Positions 55,636 through 64,000 of a stretch of DNA of 64,000 nucleotides are shown here, in pieces (positions within the stretch are counted from its first letter, which is position 1; every line of letters starts with the position of its first letter). This DNA is from Clavaria fumosa. Its lineage: Eukaryota; Basidiomycota; Agaricomycetes; Agaricales; Clavariaceae. The stretch spans positions 5,022,001-5,086,000 of the forward strand of contig OX637794.1 in the NCBI GenBank assembly GCA_951802425.1. The letters are read 5' to 3'. The position numbers and the translations under genes were made by a program. The notes under the pieces were generated by a model, which saw only the letters and a program-made list of their open reading frames with translations, was not told the DNA's origin and made no database searches.

Positions 55636-56857
55636 ATCCACATTACAGTGGATAAAATGGAAAACACCAACAAGCGTTAACAAGGTACAGAGGTTCCCTG
55701 GGTTAGTACAGTACATTGGACAGTTCCTGCCCAATCTGTCTGCATATATTGGCCCATTAGCCAGTCTGATGCACTTGTCTGGCTGGCAGGCCAGGTGGAT
55801 GGAATCTATGGAGAGGTTTGACTACTCCATTACTTACATTAAAGGCAAGCACAACAAAGTTGTGGATTGCCTTTCATGTTACCATATGAGTGATGTGACA
55901 GATGAGATTCATCCAGATCATGAGTATGTGAAGGCAGATATTCACCTTGACCCTGAAGGGGACAAGCTGCCCCACAGATGCCTGGAGGAGGTGCATGCAC
56001 TACAAGTACACAAACCTGCTGTGGAGCAGGAGACTGAGCAGGAGCAGCTGCTGCCTGAGCCCCAAGCAGACAGGGATGTATGGGACAAGATGCTCGTGCC
56101 CTTAAGGCCCTGTGTGGAAGGGGGGAATGACAGGGTGCTGCAAAGCATCTGTGATGGCTACAAACAGGATCACCTGTTTAAAATAATACAGGAAACACCA
56201 GGGAATTACACCAGTTTCAAGATGAGGGATGACCTGATCTTTGTGGAGAACAGAAAGGGAGATGAGGTGCTCTGTGTGCCTCATACCCTTGATGAAGGGA
56301 AAAGCATCCCTGGAATAGTGATCCAGGAGGCCCATGCAGTCCTAGGACACATGGGGTTGCAGATAATGATGGACTATGTCCACTGCTATTATTGGTGGCC
56401 ATCAGTGTCTAAGGACATCGAGAAGTTTTGCTCGTCATGTGACATGTGCCAAATGAGCAAGACTTCCCCTCAGAAGCTGCAAGGGCTTTTACATACCCTC
56501 CCAATTCCCAGGTGGCCCTGGGAATCAATAGGAATGGACTTTGTAGGTCCATTTCCTATGTCAAAAGAGGTGGACTACCTCTGGGTGGTGATTTGCCACC
56601 TCACCTCACTGGTACACCTCACCTCACTGGTACACCTAGTACCAGTCACCATGTTGGTAATGGCAGCAGAGCTAGCCTGGCTCTTTCTAACACATGTAGT
56701 GAGACTACATGGGTTGCCAGGATTGATTGTGTCCAACAATGATCCTAGATTCACATCTGCCTTTTGGCAGGAAACTCACCAATTACTCAGTGTTAAGCTG
56801 TGGATGTCCACAGCTTTCCAACTGCAGACAGATGGAGTGATGGAGCAGTTGATCTGA
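55625..56857 (+). pseudogene. Family A RNase H remnant and integrase, copy 2
   Basis: Starts with RFPGLVQYIGQFLPNLSAYI and LASLMHLSG, then jumps to WQARWMESMERFDYSITYIK. The catalytic body of RNase H is thus deleted in frame. Integrase follows: AHAVLGHMGLQ (HH), FCSSCDMCQ (CC), IGMDFVGPFP, VSNNDPRF, LQTDGVMEQ. The second catalytic Asp is Asn. An 18-bp tandem duplication at 56602-56637 repeats LTSLVH and is absent from copy 1. The frame ends at TGA (56855), matching a CGA-to-TGA change. Confidence 0.85.
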
Positions 56858-56860
56858 TCC

Positions 56861-57554
56861 GTGGTCCAGCCAGACCAGACAGATTGGGCAGAGCGAATCC
56901 CAATGGTCAAGTTCACCATTAACACACTGATAAGCATGTCTATGGGGTTCACCCTATTTGAATTAACCTATGGGTATATGCCCCAGATGATGGCAGAGTT
57001 GCCAGATAACCTCTGGGCTGTGCCCAGAGGAGTAAGGATGTTCGCAGAGAAGGCTGCACTCAACCTTTCAATGGCACATGACGTGATCATAGAAAGTTGC
57101 ATCCACCAGATGTTTTATGCTAATCAGCATAGACAGGAAGAGCACCCATTTAGAGAGGGAGAATTAGTTTATTGGGCCTTACCCAATATGGTCATGTAGA
57201 CTGGAATCATCCACATACGAGCTGGAGCTCCCCGACTCACTAAAGTCAAGGAGAATCCACCTGATGTTCCATGTCAGCTGGCTACAGCAACATGAGCCAA
57301 ACAACAACTTGTTGTTTCTGCACCATGAGGTGAAAGTCTTTTATGACTTTGGAATGGATCCAAAGGAGGAATGGCTGGTCGATGCCATTATTGGCCATAG
57401 GTGGGAAGGACACCACCTAGAATGTGAGGTCCAATGGAACCTTGGGGATACAACTTGGGAGCCATATATGGGAGTCAAAGAGCTAGCAGCTCTAGACCAC
57501 TACCTTGAATTGCAAGGGGTGGAATCGTGGAGGGCACTGCCTAGGCACCCTTGA
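56861..57554 (+). pseudogene. Family A integrase C-terminus and chromodomain, copy 2
   Basis: FTLFELTYGYMPQMMAELPD and FREGELVYWALPNMVM form the integrase C-terminal part. After a stop at 57197, LTKVKENPPDV and MFHVSWLQQHEPNNNLLFLH continue. AIIGHRWEGHHLECEVQWNL with GDTTWEP then gives a chromodomain, which in chromoviruses directs integration to marked chromatin. Stops break the reading frame. Confidence 0.8.
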
Positions 57555-57709
57555 GCAGAGTGCAGACAGAGCACCCATGCAGAGTAGTAAACACAATTGA
57601 GCCAGACCGCAGGGTCATTAGCCACAGTGATTGAGTCACATGGTGGCTCAGGTACAAAACCTTAAGAGGGTCCACCCTCTTTTTCTTATTTCTCCATCAA
57701 CCATAACCA

Positions 57710-59820
57710 TGGATGATCCGATGGGGAGACCCCATCTCCTCATGCTATCCCTGCCGCCACTGTCCCTGGCCTTGCACCAGGAAACTTGTTGCTGACAAGC
57801 ATCATCAGAATGGCTGGGTTGTCCCAGCTGTTATTGTCACAAGGGGAGGAGGCCCTCCCCTGGGTCCAAGACCACATGATTCATGTGATCACTCACAGAT
57901 CCTGGTGCCCTCAGTGCATCAGGTTCCATTGTCACATCTTCGAGTTGCTGTTGCACTTGGATGAAGTGCTTCAGCAAACACTTAAGGAAGTGCAGGAAAG
58001 TGCTAAGCACAAACTCAGGCTGGGGCTTGAGGTGATGCAGTGCAAGCTGGAAGACTTGTGCAAGGATAATGAGAAGGGCAGTGCCCTTTGTGTGGGTCAT
58101 CAGCAAAAGCTTGAAAAAGCTTATGATAATTTGGACAAGGTCAAAGAAGACCTTAGAGGGGCACAGGAGAAGATTCTCTCCTTGACAGAAAAGTTGGCAA
58201 GCACCAATGAGGAACTTGCCACACTGAGAACCACAGCAAAGGGAAAGGGACCTGAAAGGGACCCCTTGGAGTGGGACCCAAAATGGGCCCGCACCACTGT
58301 CTCGTATGCAGACATAGCACTGCCTACAGGGGACATTGACATCCCCATGAGTTTTGAAGAGGGATATCCCCCTCTTCCACCTGCTGGTGTCAGTCAGCAG
58401 AATCCTGATGCATCACTGAGGCATAAATGAACATTCTCAGAGATGGTTCTCACACCTCTGACAAGGGGTTATCCCTTTAATGCCCCTCAACCAGACAGAG
58501 CTCCAGATGGCTACCCTTGGCCATCTGGGGTGTCCATGAAACCTGGTGCATGGGTTGTCAAGTTGAAGACAGTTGAGGAGGTGATTGCCCTCAACCAATA
58601 GGTGCATCATGGAGTGCCTGACAGCAGTTATGATATGACTGCCATGATGAAGATGCGATGGGCTGTCAAGGAGGCCCAGAAGAACGCCACAGCAGCTAAG
58701 CCACCTATGCCAGTTGAGGACTGGCTGGTGAGGAACTGGAGAGTTCCTGCCAGGGTCAAGAAATCAGCAGACCAGGTAGCCTGCCATCTGCAAGGGCAGA
58801 TGTTGTGAGAGAGTGGAGGGATGGGCAACCCATCCCTGAGGACAGGACCCTCGGAAGTCACAGGAGGGGGAGTACCCTCCTATCCATTGTACCAGACATT
58901 GCTGCTGGCAATGATGAGAGTAGTTGTGCCTCCCATGAGGGAGTTTATAGACGTTGGGGAGCTATTGCTCCCCCAAGAGTTGTGGCTCTCCTTTGTAGGA
59001 GAGAAGGGGGAAATTCCCCCTATGAATCCAAAAGGTGACAGAGGCACAGTGTCAGACCTGCACTGCTATGTTGAGGAAATAAGGATGGGCAGAGTGGCCA
59101 TCCTTGGCATTGATAAAGATGGGGACTCACCCCTGTCTTTTGCATGCAAGGTGGCCATCTGGCACACCATAATGGCATGTGTGCCATCCCAGGCCCGGAT
59201 GCGGTGCCTGTTCCTGGCCATGGCCATGGCCCTCTTTGTCTCAAAGGGGGCATATGCGCAGGCCATCAAAGGGAGAGTCCTCCCTGTGTGATGGTCCAGA
59301 CTCTGGACCACAAAAGTAACACTGACAGTTGCACAGACAATCAAGGCATTTGCTGATGCCAGAGTCTCTGTTGAAGAAGCTCTGGGACGAATTTGTACTC
59401 ATGTACCCACACAAGTACATGTGAAAGGAGAATGCCCCCTTGGATGATGACATCCAGCTAGTACTGGCTGAATGGGAGAAGCCTCCCATACCCCCCCGAA
59501 TGTATGCACTGCTAGAGTGCATAGGGCACAGTGCACATCTGTGCTGCCTCTGGGTGGGGGAGAGGACAGGGGACAAATGGAGGGGCAACATGCCCCTGGA
59601 AGACAGTGGAAGTACATCCACTGTCTGAAACCCCCTAGGGCTGCCTATTGGAGGTTTAACAATATCCCAAACACAGGGCGCAGGGCCCTCTCAAAACAAA
59701 AAAAGGAAGCAGCTAAGTCATCAGCTGCTAAGGCTGCGAAGAGGCCTGTTGTGTCATTGCCCAACTGGAGCGATGATGAGGGCAGGCCACCATGCAACTA
59801 CAAGCAGGGCTCGGACTAGG
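57710..59820 (+). pseudogene. Extra coding region of family A, copy 2
   Basis: Downstream of pol, same strand. The ATG at 57710 starts MDDPMGRPHLL but soon stops. Frame 57786-58430 holds a coiled coil (KLEKAYDNLDKVKEDLRGAQ, ILSLTEKLASTNEELATL) and then a Pro-rich MSFEEGYPPLPPAGVS. Next come PFNAPQPDRAPDGYPWPSGV, AMMKMRWAVKEAQKNATAAK, PMPVEDWLVRNW, RVAILGIDKDGDSPLSFACK and, after stops, DDDIQLVLAEWEKPPIPPRM and a basic tail (AAKSSAAKAAKRPVVSLPNW). At least five breaks. No known domain; total original length perhaps 600-700 residues. The coiled-coil start parallels the antisense gene in family C. Confidence 0.55.
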
Positions 59821-60107
59821 CATCCAAGCCTTTTAAAAAAAATGCCTACCCCACAGGACGAGACAGTGGCACTTGGGGCACCCCCCCACCAGGGTGTGCC
59901 ACTCGTGACACACTGTCCAACTGCGGGCAGGTCGTGCAGACCACTGGGCTGGACCCATCAGCACCAGGCAAAGGCCCCAGGAGGGGATTGCGCCTGGTGA
60001 CATGGCGACAACTCTGCCCAAGGGGATGCACCCCTTTAATATTATTTTACAATCCTGCTTGTCATCCTGCACTGCCTGTGCATCGTCTCTGGTTAGGGGC
60101 CTCTCCA

Positions 60108-60330
60108 GTGGGGGAGGGTGTAAGGCCCCAGGCCTTCTATATTTCCTATTACATATTCTACATACCATATTTAGTTCAATAAGCATAGCCGCTTGGCTAT
60201 GCTTACATCAGCAGCCCCTGGAGGGCCACTCACCCATATATACGATGTCACAACTGTACAGAGAGGGCAGATCCCTCTATATAGAACTACCTACTCAATA
60301 TACCATTGAGTCCAGTTCTTTTGAGGGATA
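60108..60330 (+). repeat. Polypurine tract and start of 3' LTR, family A copy 2
   Basis: GTGGGGGAGGG (60108-60118) is directly followed by TGTAAGGCCCCAGGCC, a TG start expected of an LTR. CTCTATATAGAAC near 60272 may be its TATA box. The LTR's right end was not found, and no second copy exists in the window, so the extent is approximate. Confidence 0.5.
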
Positions 60331-60959
60331 AGCTGCCTTTCAATGGCCCTGGCTTGGGTGGTGTTGTCATTCATGATTTTTGACTGGCAGGGTGTGTCCT
60401 GGTGGTCAGTATGGGGGGGTTGTGTTCATGTAGTCCTGCTGTTCCCTGCATCTTCAGTCTGGTGACTGCTGGCATTGGTTAACATTCGGTTTTTGGCTTT
60501 ATTTTGCTGTTCTCTGCTCTGCTCTAGTATGGGTAGGTGGTTTGGAAGTGTAGATATGGTAGTTAAGAGGCTCTTGTAAGGACTATGGTACTAGGTGACT
60601 GGGTATTCTTGATTTTGTTGTTGGGTTTTTATGGTGTTGTCAGGGTTGCCTAGAAAGGAAGTTGCTCCCTTCACTCCCTTGTTCAATGCCATTGTCACAC
60701 TCTGAGTCAATCGTTGCAACTGCCCTCATTGCCATCATGGTTGGTCATATTGAGGCCATGGTCCCAGCTCCTGCCAGCACCCCAGCAGGCTGGTTGAATG
60801 TGGCTGACCCTGCATCTGTGAACAATGGGCCAGCATCTCCAATGGAATTGGTGATCTCACCTCTGCCATTGGGAAATGATGCAGTGTCTATCACCCTAGC
60901 TGTTTCCTGGGCAGAGTCACAACTGTGGTATCACTGTTTACCTCAATTTGTGCTTCACA
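60331..60959. other. Unassigned DNA
   Basis: A frame at 60688-60963 (Ala/Pro/Ser-rich, no domain) is probably incidental. The rest is TG-rich, CpG-poor sequence without recognisable features. Confidence 0.4.
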
Positions 60960-61911
60960 AATAGTGTCCCAGTGCAAGACTGCCTGCCAGCTTCTGAGTC
61001 CCTCTGCCAATTTGGCGCCTCGCTTGCAGGCCAGTACTCAGGGTCAGTGGCATGCAACATCCTGGCTGGTGTGAGAGCCTAGCACATCTTCTCCAATGTC
61101 CCTTGGAAGGGGAGTGTGCATCTCCAGCAAGCCCTGCATGGTGGTGAAAACCTGCAGCCTGTGACCTCAATCATGCCCATGTGATGGCCAGTGTCTTGTG
61201 ACAACTCATGCCCACTGGACCCATCCTGATTACTGTGCATGTCCCTGAATGGAGTATAAGAAGAGTCACAATACCTGCCTTCACTACCATTATCACCTGC
61301 TGAAGATCAGCTTTGACCTGCTCATTGAACTGCTCAGCCAAGAGGCTGATTGCTGCACTCTCAGAGAAGGGCCTACCCAAAAGAAAGAAAGCAGTGAGGC
61401 AGCACTTACCACCACAATGAACTCTGCCAGACCCAAGGAATAGGACTGGCTGAAGGGGAAGTGTTACATCTGCAGAAGACAGGACATTATCAGTATGATT
61501 GTTGGGCAAAAGAGGGAGGGAAAAGAAGGGCAAGGCCCCCAACAAAAGGGCAGAAACACTGAACAGGCAGCCACTGCTGAGCATGACAGTGACAAGATAG
61601 CATGGCTGGCTGTCATAGAAGAAGATTGTCAGCCTGAGACAGGCAAAAAGCCTGCCACTCACCTGACACATGACTATGGCAATGTCAAAATATACAACTC
61701 CAGCACTTTGTGGCACATTTCCCCTTACTGTTTGAAGTTTGTAAACTTCACTGAAATCCCTCCCAAGAACATTCACACAGCTTACTGGCATGCCTTCTGT
61801 GCCACTGGCAAGGGGGATATGTACATCATGGTCCCAAAGGGGGAAACCAAGACAGAATTTTTATTATGAGACATACTCTATACCCCAGCAATGTCAGCAA
61901 CTGTTATGACC
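60960..61911 (+). pseudogene. Copia gag-protease relic
   Basis: Late segment: KCYICRRQ, then KREGKEGQGPQQKGR, IYNSSTLWHISPYCLKFVNF, TEIPPKNIHTAY and ATGKGDMYIMVPKGETKTEF. In Agaricomycete copia elements a zinc knuckle is followed by a WAKGGGKEGQ-like stretch and then a protease with Y.SGA..H.SP...F and TGKGD..I..P.G. The active-site DSGA is NSST here and the knuckle is mostly lost. Upstream frames (61040-61440) are riddled with stops but include FSNVPWKGSVHLQQALHGGE in Gag position. Confidence 0.6.
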
Positions 61912-62570
61912 CCATCCAATCACATAAGCACTATTTCCACTCCAGGCTCTGGACTCTGCACCTTCTCTGATCTGCTCTGCCATAACTCTGCATACTCTGC
62001 TTCACACTTCCCTCAGACTCTGTTCTAGAACCTTCTCCCACCATCCCCCTGTTCTTGTGACCAATGGGAGGATGCCCATGACCCATGGGAGTCATTGTTG
62101 TTGTGGTTCCTTTGTTCCTTGAAGATTGCACAGGCACTTGTGGTGAAACCCTCCTGGAAATTTGATATATACTATGTTTCAGAGTACTCTTCTACTCCTG
62201 TCCTTGCAGTATAAGATCCCACCTGTAGTTCCCTGTTCTGCAATTTGAATATTATCATCCCTTGATCCTGAACTCTGAGCTTTCATCCTCATTGTCCTCA
62301 ACATTCTTCACATCATCCAAGCAACTCCAAGCAACTCTGACAGACTTTGGAGTTTTACCTTTAACTTCTGATTTTGGTCTTAGGTGTTGTTCCATTTGAC
62401 AAATAGGGACATGTATATACATGGTGGCACAACACATACATTGAGACCACAGTCCCATCTATCTCTGCTAACACTATCTACTTCTCTGCTTCTCTGAACT
62501 CAGACTCTAATCAGATTCCAATCATACTTCTCTGCTCCATTCTGCTAACCTCTGCACTACTAACCTGACA
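61912..62570 (+). repeat. Putative 5' LTR of another gypsy element
   Basis: Begins TGTTATGACCCC and ends ACTAACCTGACA (TG...CA), about 55 bp before a Gag-like start codon at 62625. The second LTR is not in the window, so this rests on end motifs and position only. Confidence 0.4.
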
Positions 62571-62624
62571 GAACCATGACAGTATATTTGAACTTCACAC
62601 CTTGTATATACAACAACTCTAACA

Positions 62625-62819
62625 ATGCCTACAACACAATCTGGTGCTCAGCTTCCACCTCTGGTTGCTGAAGACATGAGATCCCAGAACCAACTGAGGC
62701 CACTCTGAGTGTGTCTGGACCTCTGGACCATGATGAAGAGTCTGAGCCTTTGGTCACTGATGATGATGATAAACTAAATGACTGTCTGACACCTCAAGCT
62801 GATCATGAACTAACTCTGG
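62625..62819 (+). pseudogene. Gypsy Gag start, fragment
   Basis: MPTTQSGAQLPPLVAEDMRS followed by shifted frames that still show SVSGPLDHDEESEPL and an Asp run. MPTT.S-type starts with acidic stretches are common in basidiomycete gypsy Gags. The fragment is interrupted by the next LTR-like sequence. Confidence 0.4.
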
Positions 62820-63139
62820 TGCATCTCTATCAGACTGGGTCTCACAAAACTTAAAGGTAAGGTCATGACAACAATACTAAGATAAGGGGAAAGAGTACTA
62901 AGATAAGGGGAAAAGAGTACAAAAAAGGAAAAGTGAAAGTATATATACTGATTGCTTCGGCACTTGCTGGCATTCCCATAATTGGACCCTTGGATCATGT
63001 GACATGCCAAGGCACAGGTCAGGTGACTTTGGGGATTATGTAATCTGACTCTCAGCCACAGGTCATGTGACCTTCCAACAAGCCTCCCCAGTTTCTCTAC
63101 AACTCCTTTTTGGGATGGCTTAGGTAAGCGATCCTAACA
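62820..63139 (-). repeat. LTR-like sequence, 3' LTR of family B element
   Basis: Begins TGCATCTCTATCAG and ends GATCCTAACA. Directly right is TCACCCCCCTCTTAAGG, the complement of a polypurine tract, then minus-strand pol. Internal GTGAAAGTATATATACTG looks like a promoter. Similar sequence lies inverted at 37015-37210. The left boundary is approximate. Confidence 0.6.
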
Positions 63140-64000
63140 TCACCCCCCTCTTAAGGCTGGGTGTCCTGACCAGCTAGCTTGGCCTTGTCAGGGTGGGAGA
63201 GGAAGAAGTCCCAGAGAAGCAATGTTACATTAGTGAGGTTCAGGGCTCCCAAGTGTTTTCCTCCACTGGGTATCCCAACCACTTCACCAAGTACTTCACC
63301 CCATGCCCCACCTTCTTGACATCAAGGATCGCCTCCACATAGGGTGTGACATGGGTATGGGTAACCTGCACGGGTTTCCTGCTGCACGGGTTTCCTGCTG
63401 GGTGCGGGTACGGGTAGGGTACAGGTAAGCATTCTGCTACCCGTGCGCTTTAAAATAAGCCCTAGAACATCCAAAACAGACAGGAATTGGTTGAGATATG
63501 CTTATAACAATCTGAAACCACTGTTTCAAGCATATCTCACTCAATTCTTGTCCATTTTCAATGTTCTAGGGCTCATTTTGATGGGTAAACCCGCCAGGTA
63601 CAGGTATGGGTACATTCTGGGTGCGGGTACGGGTCAGCATTGAGATACCCACGGGTTTACCCATGTCACACACTACCTCCACATCATACTCCAGGTGGTC
63701 ATTGTCAATTGTAGGGGGTGGAGGGGGAGGCAGGTTCTGAGAAGGGAAGGAAGGGGGATGGTATGGCATCAACAGCAACTTGTTGAAGACCTGATGGATG
63801 TGCCACACCCAGGGGAGTCTGAGCCAATACCCTGCTGGTCCCACCTTCTCCTCAATTGTGAAGGGTCCTGCTCACTGATGGTCAAGCTTCTTGGAGGGCC
63901 AGTCCATTTTCAGGTTCCAGGTATCCAGCCAAACCAGGTCTTCTGTAGAGTACTCATGGCTCAGACACTTTCCAACATCATAGCTCCTCTTCATTGCTGC
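63140..64000 (-). pseudogene. Family B chromodomain and integrase end, interrupted by MITE
   Basis: From the right edge leftwards: the conserved spacer before the chromodomain (MGPAGYWLRLPWVWHIHQVF, NKLLLMPYHPPSFPSQN), DHLEYDVE, then beyond the MITE EAILDVKKVGHG, VKYLVKWLGYPVEENTWEP and a short tail. Sequence 63718-64000 is closely similar to 50552-50830. A stop follows TWEP. The element runs off the window. Confidence 0.8.
63340..63675. mobile_element. hAT-like MITE, 336 bp
   Basis: Ends TAGGGTGTGACATGGGTA and TACCCATGTCACACACTA are inverted repeats with one mismatch, at the fourth base. Both sides carry CCTCCACA (63332-63339 and 63676-63683). Eight-bp duplications and TAGGG-type termini are typical of hAT elements. 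The interior is also fold-back: GCCCTAGAACAT faces ATGTTCTAGGGC and GAGATATGCTT faces AAGCATATCTC. No coding capacity. It interrupts the family B chromodomain. Confidence 0.88.

Larger units (their letters stand above)
53640..60330 (+). mobile_element. Ty3/gypsy family A, copy 2 (near full-length)
   Basis: Order: gag, reverse transcriptase, deleted RNase H, integrase, chromodomain, extra coding region, polypurine tract and start of a 3' LTR. No 5' LTR is visible; the sequence before 53640 is unrelated. Multiple stops and changed catalytic residues make it inactive. CpG is nearly absent. Confidence 0.85.

Overview
The window looks like a repeat-rich chromosomal region of a filamentous basidiomycete (Agaricomycetes). 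The evidence is short phase-consistent spliceosomal introns of about 45-60 bp, chromodomain-type Ty3/gypsy and Ty1/copia retroelements, a Plavaka transposase, a KDZ-type relic, a Helitron relic, a DUF6532-like gene, and strong CpG depletion of the transposons beside CpG-containing host-like genes. I could not identify the species.

Layout. Positions 1-3000 hold a near-perfect 1.18-kb palindrome and a ~1-kb array of CpG-rich 70-bp palindromic repeats. Positions 4085-9386 are a truncated chromovirus (family C, pol on minus) that carries an intron-containing coiled-coil gene on plus, between pol and the LTR. Positions 9387-14000 are degenerate repeat-derived sequence with fragments of two Agaricomycete families. 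Positions 14018-26900 are the most gene-like part. It holds a palindrome array, a 14-exon gene for a 1032-residue protein with a ParB/DGQHR-like GGQHR motif, a convergent 8-exon gene for a 1324-residue protein of unknown function, a divergent gene for a 348-residue protein with a C-terminal membrane segment, and a small coiled-coil gene. Positions 27000-31640 contain an intact Plavaka-type transposase (1061 residues) with repeats upstream and a KDZ-like C-terminal relic downstream. Positions 32601-35115 are a DUF6532-like gene, and 37710-38807 a truncated paralogue of the GGQHR gene.

From 39600 to the end the window is mostly repeats. There is a 70-bp minisatellite; a compact gag-only LTR element with both LTRs and a 5-bp target duplication; a Helitron relic; a giant palindrome built of 21-bp repeats and tRNA-like modules; two copies of a chromovirus (family A) with an extra downstream coding region; two pieces of another chromovirus (family B); copia and gypsy gag relics; and a 336-bp hAT-like MITE with an 8-bp target duplication.

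The most intriguing combination is a set of arrays sharing one CpG-rich palindromic core, each with its own spacer. They lie upstream, downstream and inside introns of the GGQHR/unknown gene pair. ParB proteins in bacteria act on palindromic sites, so the co-location deserves a test, but a functional link is inference only. Exon models were built by hand from splice consensus, reading-frame phase and length; no searches were run.
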